In this document: piece by piece, positions 56,809-64,000 of the stretch
Numbering within the stretch: the first letter of the stretch is position 1
Layout: the number at the start of each line of letters is the position of its first letter
From: Buttiauxella brennerae ATCC 51605
Lineage (GTDB): Bacteria; Pseudomonadota; Gammaproteobacteria; Enterobacterales; Enterobacteriaceae
Assembly (NCBI RefSeq): GCF_001654925.1
Contig: NZ_LXER01000007.1
Span: forward strand, 1 to 64,000
Reading direction: 5' to 3'
Length of the DNA: 64,000 nt
The notes under the pieces: generated by a model
What the model saw: the letters and a program-made list of their open reading frames with translations, nothing else
Told to the model about the DNA's origin: nothing
Database searches by the model: none
Position numbers and translations under genes: made by a program

Positions 56809-57855
56809 TTATTTTTTAACTGACCAGCTCACATGTTCACCGGCCAGGAACGGCACAATGCTGTCGTCACTGGTTTCGATAATTTCAGGCATCTGAACCG
56901 GCGTGCGTACCAGTTCGATGGTTTCTTCATTCACAGGTAAACCATAGAAACGCGGGCCGTTGAGGGAGGTGAACGCCTCAAAGTGTTGCATCGCATTCAT
57001 CTCTTCAAACACGGTTGCGTAAGCACCAAGGGCCGATGGCGCGTTAAAGCAGCCCGCACAGCCACAGCTTGCTTCTTTACGATGGCGCGCATGTGGTGCG
57101 GAGTCGGTGCCGAGGAACACACGGTCGCAACCGCTGGCAACCAGTTCACGTAAAGCTTCCTGGTGAATGCTGCGTTTCAAAATCGGCAGGCAGTACAGGT
57201 GAGGGCGCACACCGCCAACCAGCATATGGTTGCGGTTAAACATCAGGTGTTGCGGCGTGATGGTTGCGCCTAACAGGGAGTTACCTTCCTTCACATACTG
57301 TGCGGCGTCTTTGGTGGTGATGTGTTCAAACACCACTTTCAGTTCCGGCAGTTGTTGGCGCAGTGGTTCCATGACGGTTTCGATAAAGCGCGCTTCACGG
57401 TCAAAAATATCAATGTCTGCGTGAGTCACTTCACCGTGAATAAGCAGCGGCATGCCGATTTTTTGCATACGCTCAAGCACAGGTAAGATTGCGGCGGTGC
57501 TGGTCACGCCATGGCTTGAGTTGGTTGTTGCGTTTGCCGGGTAGAGTTTTGCTGCGGTAAAGACGCCTTCGTTAAACCCGCGTTCAACTTCATTCGGGTC
57601 CAGAGAGTCGGTCAGGTAGCAGGTCATCAAAGGCTCAAAACTATGCCCTTGTGGCACGGCTTCGAGAATACGCTGGCGATAAGCAATGGCGGCTTCAACC
57701 GTTGTCACTGGCGGCGCCAGGTTTGGCATCACAATCGCGCGACCATAAATTTCGCTGGTATAAGGCACCACCGTTTTTAACATATCACCATCACGAAGGT
57801 GAACATGCCAGTCGTCTGGGCGGCGAATTTTTAATACCTGAGGTAATACGGTCAT
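56809..57855 (-). CDS. pyrC: PyrC, dihydroorotase
   Basis: PyrC is a zinc amidohydrolase that closes carbamoyl-aspartate to dihydroorotate in pyrimidine synthesis. The 348 residues equal E. coli. The metal motif DWHVHLRDG is near residue 16, IHGEVTH near residue 140 and [15 protein letters not shown] near residue 249. A PurR box and an SD-sequestering leader hairpin lie upstream, fitting the known purine repression and pyrimidine-dependent start-site switching. Confidence 0.96.
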   Translation of the reverse strand: MTVLPQVLKIRRPDDWHVHLRDGDMLKTVVPYTSEIYGRAIVMPNLAPPVTTVEAAIAYRQRILEAVPQGHSFEPLMTCYLTDSLDPNEVERGFNEGVFTAAKLYPANATTNSSHGVTSTAAILPVLERMQKIGMPLLIHGEVTHADIDIFDREARFIETVMEPLRQQLPELKVVFEHITTKDAAQYVKEGNSLLGATITPQHLMFNRNHMLVGGVRPHLYCLPILKRSIHQEALRELVASGCDRVFLGTDSAPHARHRKEASCGCAGCFNAPSALGAYATVFEEMNAMQHFEAFTSLNGPRFYGLPVNEETIELVRTPVQMPEIIETSDDSIVPFLAGEHVSWSVKK

Positions 57856-57859
57856 GAAA

Positions 57860-57904
57860 GTGCTCCGGCGTAGGAAGGAAAAAACGGTGATTTATGCCGG
57901 GCAC
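57860..57904 (-). promoter_or_regulatory. pyrC leader hairpin
   Basis: On the minus strand GTGCCCGGC at the 5' side can pair with GCCGGAGCAC just before the start codon, covering the GGAG ribosome site. In E. coli and Salmonella pyrC such a hairpin forms only on transcripts that begin at the upstream C, giving CTP-sensitive translation control. Confidence 0.75.
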
Positions 57905-57913
57905 TAAGGATAT

Positions 57914-57929
57914 GCGCAAACGTTTCGCT
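57914..57929 (-). promoter_or_regulatory. PurR box of pyrC
   Basis: The 16-base site reads AGCGAAACGTTTGCGC on the minus strand, close to the PurR consensus ACGCAAACGTTTNCNT (plus strand GCGCAAACGTTTCGCT). Its position in the pyrC promoter matches the E. coli operator. Confidence 0.8.
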
Positions 57930-57954
57930 TTGCACCATTTTCGTTGAGATTTTC

Positions 57955-57978
57955 TTTGGGGAGGCGTGACCTCCCCAA
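57955..57978 (-). terminator. Terminator of yceB
   Basis: TTGGGGAGG and CCTCCCCAA form a nine-pair stem just after the yceB stop; on the minus strand it is followed by AGAAAATC, so the T tract is weak. Confidence 0.6.
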
Positions 57979-57990
57979 AATATTGAGTGC

Positions 57991-58551
57991 TTACTCAGTG
58001 AAAGGAATAATGATTTCGCCCGGTTTTATTTCAATCCCTTTGGCATATTTCTTCGCCATTTTTTCACCCGCGCTATTGTCTTCGTTTAAAACATAAGCAG
58101 GCTGCTGGTTGAAATAATTACGCAGAGACTGGTTCAGATAAGGAATGATGGTCTGCACAATGGTCTGCATTTTTTCAGGCTCAACCGTTGCGTCTACCAC
58201 TTCCATCTCTTGCAGATAGATAGCACCTTGCTCTTTGTTAAACGTCGGCAGGGCCTTAAGTTTCAGCTTGATGTTAGCTTTCTGGTTGCCAAACAGAGAC
58301 GTCATATCCAGTTTGGCATCACCGGTCAGCGTGATTTTATTCGGTTCTTCACGGCCAATCGCACTGGCTAAATTAGTCAAAACAATATGGGCATCGGCAA
58401 CGCCTGGCAGGCCAATGTCTTTAGAGAAGTTATTACGTTTGTGCAGCGCCTGGTTGATCTCCTGTTCGCTAACGGTGTACTGCGTTAGCTGGTTACAACC
58501 CACCACTAAACCGCTGAGCATCAAGGCTGCAGCTAATACTATTTTTTTCAT
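57991..58551 (-). CDS. yceB: YceB, lipoprotein of the DUF1439 family
   Basis: This 186-residue lipoprotein (same length as E. coli) has a signal and lipobox MLSGLVVGCNQ and then LTQYTVSEQEINQALHKRNNFSKDIGLPG, nearly identical to E. coli YceB. The fold resembles tubular lipid-binding domains; the function is unknown. The start at 58551 (MKKIVLAA) has an AAGGA ribosome site; the in-frame extension to 58617 is rejected because it would precede the signal peptide. Confidence 0.92.
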   Translation of the reverse strand: MKKIVLAAALMLSGLVVGCNQLTQYTVSEQEINQALHKRNNFSKDIGLPGVADAHIVLTNLASAIGREEPNKITLTGDAKLDMTSLFGNQKANIKLKLKALPTFNKEQGAIYLQEMEVVDATVEPEKMQTIVQTIIPYLNQSLRNYFNQQPAYVLNEDNSAGEKMAKKYAKGIEIKPGEIIIPFTE

Positions 58552-58646
58552 GGATTTCCTTAACATGCTGCGTCGGTCACAGATCCTGACACAAAGTATC
58601 ATGACGTACCAGCGCAAGCAGTGCTACAGGAAAAGGATGAAATATC

Positions 58647-58717
58647 CGTCATTATTCGCATTGCAGGTGTGTTGGCGCACTGAGTCACTGTGTTCCTGCA
58701 ACGCGAATTATTCAGGG
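58647..58717. repeat. Internally deleted ERIC-like element
   Basis: The ends CCGTCATTATTCG and GCAACGCGAATTATTCAGGG match the termini of the full ERIC copies here, and TGTTGGC and GAGTCACT match internal parts. The central palindromic half is missing, leaving about 71 bases. It lies between yceB and grxB. Confidence 0.6.
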
Positions 58718-58732
58718 CGTTCGGACAAAATA

Positions 58733-59380
58733 CTAAACAGCGTGGGATGACAGCAGATTGATTTGCGTCTGCTTGGCCATGTTATCGCGGTAGGCGGCAA
58801 CACGACTCGGCCAGTCAATCCCGGCAACCAGTGTCAGGTTACGCAGCAGCGGGAAGAGGTGAATATCATCATCAGAAAGCTCACCGTTAACGGCATTCGG
58901 TTGTACGATAAGTTTATCGAGCTTACGTAAGTCATCGCTGATTTTTTTGGTCAGGCCCGGGGAATGCGTGAGGTGGTCGGCAAACGAGCCAATCATCGCC
59001 TCTTTCTTCTGCGTGAAGTAAGCCCTGGCCGCTGGGGTGGCAAACTCATCAAAAGGCGCTTTCGCGATACGCGGTAATAACAGTTGTTGGACATAGCTAT
59101 TTACGTGGCGTAACCAGTCGCTGATAGCCGCGTTAGCCGCACCCGTCAGCAGAGGTTCACCATCAAGTTTGTCGACATAGTGCACGATATCCATGCTTTC
59201 AGGCAGGTAGCGACTGTCATCTTTTTGCAGGATTGGCGCCATTTTTTTGCCAATCATTTTCGTCGGGGTTGCTTCATCGTCGTTGAGTAAAACGACCAGT
59301 TCAACGGGGATATTCTTTAAGCCAAAAATCATGCGCGCTTTTAGGCAGAAAGGGCAGTGATCATAGATATAAAGCTTCAT
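58733..59380 (-). CDS. grxB: GrxB, glutaredoxin 2
   Basis: GrxB is an atypical glutaredoxin with a GST-like fold that reduces glutathione mixed disulphides. The 215 residues equal E. coli. The active site reads HCPFCLKARMIFGLKN, i.e. CPFC in place of the usual E. coli CPYC. The cis-Pro loop APILQKDDSRYLPESMDIV and the C-terminal helical domain (NLTLVAGIDWPSRVAAYRDNM) are conserved. Confidence 0.95.
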   Translation of the reverse strand: MKLYIYDHCPFCLKARMIFGLKNIPVELVVLLNDDEATPTKMIGKKMAPILQKDDSRYLPESMDIVHYVDKLDGEPLLTGAANAAISDWLRHVNSYVQQLLLPRIAKAPFDEFATPAARAYFTQKKEAMIGSFADHLTHSPGLTKKISDDLRKLDKLIVQPNAVNGELSDDDIHLFPLLRNLTLVAGIDWPSRVAAYRDNMAKQTQINLLSSHAV

Positions 59381-59491
59381 GTTACTCCTCCATATTGAGA
59401 GCCTGGCCCAAGGGTCTGTGGGGAAAGGCTCTTATTATCGGACAACATCCGTTAACTTTTGAGTATGGAGCAGAAAAGTGAGTGTCGCAAA

Positions 59492-60700
59492 CTAGTTACC
59501 TGGCTCAAGCATTGAGGGCTCGATGGGTTTCGGGCTGAATTGCCACCACAAGGCGATAAGCGTGATGAAGCCAATAATCCCTAACATCACCCAGGGAAGT
59601 TCCGGCTGGTTGATGCTTTTCCCGGCGTCAAACAGCCAGCCGCCGCCGGCATAACCGAATGCACCGCCAATCGCCAGGCCCAAACGGCTGAATCCCATGT
59701 AACTGCCACGCGCACGGGAATCGGCGAGTGAAGCTCCCAGCGTTTCACGGGCCGGTTCAGCAATGATTGAACCGACATAAAACACGCAAATCAGGGTAAA
59801 CAGTTGCTGGAGGTTGCCAGCCAGTCCCATCGGCAACATGGCAAGGGACATCAGGAACAAACCTGCCATCAGACGCTGCTCCAGGCGGAAGCGCTTTTCG
59901 CTCCAGCGGGCAATCGGGTAGAGCAGCGTTAATGAGAGTGCCGCTTCAATGGCATACATCCACTTCACCGCAGCAGGCGTCCCGGCAATTTCGTTGACCA
60001 TAATCGGCAGCATCAACATCACCTGAACTGCCAGCATGTAATACCCGGCCAGCGTCAGCACATAGGTGACAAAACGTTTGTCGCGCAGCACGCGGCCCAT
60101 CCCTTCACGCATTGGCGTGCGAATGGTAGACAGTTTATATGCAGGTAACAGCCAGGCATTGACGATGGCGCAAATCACAAACATCACCGCGCCCGCGCCG
60201 CACACCAGACGAAAATCATATTGCAGCAACCAACTGCCGAGCAGCGCACCAATGACGGCGCCGGCGCTGTCTTGCATCATCAAAATAGAGAAGAAACGGC
60301 CACGTTGATGTGGGCGCACCAGTTTTACCACCAGGGCTGCGCGCGGCGGGTCGAACAACGTGCCGCCGATACCGGAAATAAAACATGATAACCACAGCAC
60401 CCAGGGTTCGTGGGCGATGCCCATAAGTGCAAACCCGACGGCGCGCAACAGCATTCCGGTGACAATCATTGGCTTGGCGCCCAGTCGGTCAGCGATGGCT
60501 CCGCCAAAAATCCCCAGCCCTTGTTGAGTGAGTTGCCGCAGGCCCAGCGCGATACCGACCATTAACGCCGCCCAACCCATTTGGTCGACAAAGCGAATGG
60601 AAATAAGAGGGAAAACCACGAAGAAGCCTAATACAACTAACATGTTATCGAGCAATAAGAAGTATTTACCCAGGCTCCTGGCCTGCGCGACCCGTGACAT
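59492..60700 (-). CDS. mdtH: MdtH, MFS multidrug transporter
   Basis: MdtH is a 12-helix major facilitator, 402 residues as in E. coli, giving norfloxacin and enoxacin resistance when overexpressed there. The MFS motif [20 protein letters not shown] follows TM2. The N-terminus [37 protein letters not shown] is conserved. It is divergent from rimJ. Confidence 0.93.
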   Translation of the reverse strand: MSRVAQARSLGKYFLLLDNMLVVLGFFVVFPLISIRFVDQMGWAALMVGIALGLRQLTQQGLGIFGGAIADRLGAKPMIVTGMLLRAVGFALMGIAHEPWVLWLSCFISGIGGTLFDPPRAALVVKLVRPHQRGRFFSILMMQDSAGAVIGALLGSWLLQYDFRLVCGAGAVMFVICAIVNAWLLPAYKLSTIRTPMREGMGRVLRDKRFVTYVLTLAGYYMLAVQVMLMLPIMVNEIAGTPAAVKWMYAIEAALSLTLLYPIARWSEKRFRLEQRLMAGLFLMSLAMLPMGLAGNLQQLFTLICVFYVGSIIAEPARETLGASLADSRARGSYMGFSRLGLAIGGAFGYAGGGWLFDAGKSINQPELPWVMLGIIGFITLIALWWQFSPKPIEPSMLEPGN

Positions 60701-60941
60701 CTCCCCTCCAGGGAACTTAAAAGTGTGACAAGTCTCTATTCTCCACTGCTCTCAGGTTTTTTGACAGGGAGGCATGCGACAATATTTTTTTATCAATCCG
60801 GTGCTTTGATTGAACGCATTAATCGAAAAAAGTATGAGCTGATGAAAAATCTGCATGTTGTTGTTTTCCTTCCGCCGCAAGGGGCAGGTATAGTAATTAC
60901 GTTGGCTCAGAAAAACGTGGGATGTGAGGAGTAGGGTGAAC

Positions 60942-61526
60942 ATGTTTGGCTACCGCAGTAACGTGCCGAAAGTGCGCTTAGTAACAGACCGCCTGGTGGT
61001 GCGTCTGGTGTATGAACGCGATGCCTGGCGCCTGGCAGATTATTACGCCGAGAACCGCCAGTTCCTGAAACCCTGGGAGCCGATTCGTGATGACAGCCAT
61101 TGCTACCCGTCTGGTTGGCAGGCGCGGCTGGGTATGATTGGTGAAATGCATAAGACCGGCAGTGCTTATTACTTTGCGCTGCTCGACCCGGAAGAGAAAG
61201 AGATCCTTGGCGTCGCCAATTTCTCCAATGTGGTGCGCGGATCATTCCATGCCTGCTATCTGGGCTACTCCCTTGGCGAAAAATGGCAGGGGCAGGGGTT
61301 GATGTTTGAAGCGCTGACCACGGCAATCCGTTATATGCAGCGTAGCCAGCATATCCATCGCATCATGGCGAACTACATGCCGCATAACCAGCGTAGCGGT
61401 GACCTTCTCGCGCGCCTTGGTTTTGAAAAAGAAGGCTATGCCAAAGAGTATTTATTGATTGATGGTGTCTGGCGGGATCATGTTTTGACCGCGCTGACCA
61501 CCAAAGAATGGATCCCTGGCCGTTAA
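60942..61526 (+). CDS. rimJ: RimJ, ribosomal protein S5 N-alanine acetyltransferase
   Basis: RimJ is a GNAT-family enzyme that acetylates the N-terminus of ribosomal protein S5 and helps 30S maturation. The start at 60942 ([21 protein letters not shown]) gives 194 residues as in E. coli and has a GTAGGGTG ribosome site. The acetyl-CoA region [22 protein letters not shown] and the catalytic-side [22 protein letters not shown] are intact. yceH follows nine bases after the stop. Confidence 0.95.
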   Translation: MFGYRSNVPKVRLVTDRLVVRLVYERDAWRLADYYAENRQFLKPWEPIRDDSHCYPSGWQARLGMIGEMHKTGSAYYFALLDPEEKEILGVANFSNVVRGSFHACYLGYSLGEKWQGQGLMFEALTTAIRYMQRSQHIHRIMANYMPHNQRSGDLLARLGFEKEGYAKEYLLIDGVWRDHVLTALTTKEWIPGR

Positions 61527-61535
61527 GGACGAAAA

Positions 61536-62192
61536 ATGAAATATCAGTTAACTGCGGTTGAAGCGCGAGTGGTGGGTAGTCTGATGGAAAAACAGGTGAC
61601 CACACCCGAACAATACCCTATGTCGGTCAACGGTGTCGTGACGGCGTGCAATCAGAAAACCAACCGCGAACCGGTGATGGATCTGAAAGAGTATGACGTT
61701 CAGGAAACGCTGGATTTGCTGGTCAAACGCCACTTTTTGCGTACCGTCAGCGGCTTTGGCAATCGGGTGACTAAATACGAACAACGTTTCTGCAATTCTG
61801 AGTTTGGCGATCTTAAACTTTCGGCGGCCGAAGTTGCGGTGGTTACCGCGTTGCTGCTGCGTGGGGCGCAAACGCCAGGCGAATTGCGGACGCGTTCCGG
61901 AAGAATGTTTGAGTTCAGCGATATGGCGCAGGTAGAAGCGACGCTGGAAAATCTTGCCAATCGCGAAGATGGCCCGTTTGTGGTGCGCTTACCACGTGAA
62001 CCTGGCAAACGTGAAAGCCGCTATATGCATCTTTTCAGCGGCGATGTTGATGCGTCGCAGGTTGCAGCATCAGCATCAGAAAGCAGCATTGCCCCTGCTG
62101 GTGATTTAACGGCGCGTGTCGAACAGCTCGAAAATGAAGTTGCCGATCTTAAGCAGCGCCTGGATTCACTGCTCGCTCATCTCGGAGATTAA
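61536..62192 (+). CDS. yceH: YceH, UPF0502/DUF480 winged-helix protein
   Basis: This 218-residue protein of the DUF480 family holds two tandem winged-helix-like domains ([28 protein letters not shown] and [24 protein letters not shown]) and a C-terminal coiled coil ([23 protein letters not shown]). The function is unknown; it could bind nucleic acid. It sits between rimJ and mviM with almost no spacing, suggesting an operon. Confidence 0.92.
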   Translation: MKYQLTAVEARVVGSLMEKQVTTPEQYPMSVNGVVTACNQKTNREPVMDLKEYDVQETLDLLVKRHFLRTVSGFGNRVTKYEQRFCNSEFGDLKLSAAEVAVVTALLLRGAQTPGELRTRSGRMFEFSDMAQVEATLENLANREDGPFVVRLPREPGKRESRYMHLFSGDVDASQVAASASESSIAPAGDLTARVEQLENEVADLKQRLDSLLAHLGD

Positions 62193-62195
62193 TTG

Positions 62196-63119
62196 ATGAC
62201 TAAACTTCGCGTAGGTGTTGTCGGTTTAGGGGGCATTGCCCAAAAAGCATGGTTGCCTGTTTTGGGTGCTTCCAGCGACTGGACGCTTCAGGGGGCGTTT
62301 TCCCCAACACAGGTGAAAGCGCAGAAAGTCTGTGATACCTGGCGTATCCCCTATATTCCTTCTATTGCTGAACTGGCGGCGCAGTGTGATGCCGTGTTTG
62401 TTCACAGCGCGACCAGCAGCCATTACGCCGTAGTCAGCGAGTTATTGCAGGCAGGCGTCAATGTGTGTGTCGATAAACCGCTGGCTGAAAATCTGGCCGA
62501 CGCTGAACGTTTAGTGGAAATGGCTCATCGTAACAAACGGACGTTGATGGTCGGCTTTAACCGCCGCTTTTCCCCGTTGTATCAGGACTTGAAAGCGAAA
62601 CTGGCCAATGGTGCCTCGGTGCGTATGGACAAACACCGTGCCGATAGCGTCGGGCCAAACGATCTGCGTTTTACGTTGCTTGATGATTATCTGCATGTGG
62701 TTGATACCGCACTGTGGCTGGGTGGCGGCGAAGCGCAATTACAAAGCGGCACGTTGTTGACTAACGACCAGGGCCAAATGTTATTTGCTGAGCATCACTT
62801 TGCCAGTGGCAACCTACAAATTACCACCAGCATGCATCGCCGTGCCGGTAGCCAGCGCGAATGGGTGCAGGGCGTGACTGACGGCGGTTTATACGACGTG
62901 ACTGATATGCGCGAATGGCGCGAAGAGTGTGGCAGTGGTGTGGTTAATCGCCCCATTCCAGGCTGGCAAACCACACTCGAACAGCGTGGTTTTGTCGGTT
63001 GTGCGCGTCATTTTCTTGATTGTGTGGCAAATCAGACAGTTCCTGAAACCGCAGGTGAGCAGGCATTGATGGCCCAGCGCGTGGTTGAGAAATTGTGGCG
63101 CGAAGCCATGAGCGAATAA
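62196..63119 (+). CDS. mviM: MviM, GFO/IDH/MocA-family oxidoreductase
   Basis: MviM is a predicted NAD(P)-dependent oxidoreductase of 307 residues (as in E. coli). The Rossmann motif VGVVGLGGIAQKAWLPVL is at the N-terminus, and the family EKP-like motif appears as CVDKPLAENLADAERL (~residue 90). The second domain contains LLDDYLHVVDTALWL. The substrate is unknown. Start: ATG at 62196, three bases after an in-frame TTG. It precedes murJ. Confidence 0.93.
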   Translation: MTKLRVGVVGLGGIAQKAWLPVLGASSDWTLQGAFSPTQVKAQKVCDTWRIPYIPSIAELAAQCDAVFVHSATSSHYAVVSELLQAGVNVCVDKPLAENLADAERLVEMAHRNKRTLMVGFNRRFSPLYQDLKAKLANGASVRMDKHRADSVGPNDLRFTLLDDYLHVVDTALWLGGGEAQLQSGTLLTNDQGQMLFAEHHFASGNLQITTSMHRRAGSQREWVQGVTDGGLYDVTDMREWREECGSGVVNRPIPGWQTTLEQRGFVGCARHFLDCVANQTVPETAGEQALMAQRVVEKLWREAMSE

Positions 63120-63191
63120 CGCGGTAACATCTGATAGTAGTAATTCGGCTGGGTATCGGTAGACTAAGCGCCTGAACGAAATGCCCCTTAA

Positions 63192-63214
63192 CAACGCCTG
63201 CCTTGCAGGCGTTG
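63192..63214 (+). other. Hairpin between mviM and murJ
   Basis: CAACGCCTG and CAGGCGTTG form a nine-pair stem around CCTTG. The following bases are only moderately T-rich, so it is a weak terminator or attenuator ahead of the essential murJ gene. Confidence 0.55.
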
Positions 63215-63237
63215 ATGTTTGTGGAACCATATAATAA

Positions 63238-64000
<763 letters not shown>

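Overview
This window is a chromosomal stretch from a member of the Enterobacteriaceae. Most genes are close relatives of Escherichia coli proteins from the phoH-csg-opg-pyrC-murJ neighbourhood (roughly 23-24 min on the K-12 map), in nearly the same order. The genus cannot be settled by reading. The accessory content (chb operon beside phoH, an aryl polyene cluster beside curli) points to a non-Escherichia enterobacterium.

Layout. 1-6960: phoH, then a complete chitobiose operon chbBCARFG (PTS EIIB, EIIC, EIIA, AraC-type regulator, GH4 phospho-glucosidase, deacetylase). It carries a candidate CRP site and a candidate ChiX sRNA pairing site between chbB and chbC. 6963-15380: a TetR repressor divergent from an RND efflux operon of unusual form, pump-adaptor-pump (AcrB-type, AcrA/AcrE-type lipoprotein, second AcrB-type). 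15400-16090: two tRNA-Ser(GGA) genes on the minus strand, each with its own strong promoter and terminator, and between them a partial repeat that carries only the tRNA 3' end, a highly structured segment and another terminator. 16228-19186: ghrA, ycdX, ycdY, ycdZ.

19199-24068: curli. csgDEFG (minus) and csgBA-csgC (plus) are divergent across an 800 bp AT-rich control region with a perfect CsgD-type site before csgB. The major subunit CsgA has four curlin repeats rather than the five of E. coli. 24333-38395: a compact, mostly translationally overlapping 17-gene aryl polyene (APE) cluster in the order apeC to apeR plus a phosphopantetheinyl transferase. It should make a 4-hydroxyphenyl polyene on two acyl carrier proteins, attach it to a lipid carrier and export it to the outer membrane. 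No ammonia lyase or methyltransferase gene lies in it. 38385-42032: an adiC-adiA-type arginine/agmatine acid-resistance pair on the opposite strand.

42284-64000 returns to the conserved backbone: ymdB, clsC, opgC divergent from opgGH (osmoregulated periplasmic glucans), yceK, msyB, mdtG, lpxL, trhO, solA, bssS, dinI, pyrC, yceB, grxB, mdtH, rimJ, yceH, mviM and the start of murJ. Three ERIC elements and one internally deleted ERIC-like element lie in this part. One ERIC sits between the dinI SOS box and the dinI start codon. A PurR box and a leader hairpin mark pyrC.

Surface biology dominates: curli, aryl polyene, periplasmic glucans, cardiolipin, lipid A acylation, the MurJ flippase and several exporters. 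The parts that differ from the standard backbone are the chb location, the double RND operon, the tRNA-derived repeat, the four-repeat CsgA, the APE cluster and the adi pair.
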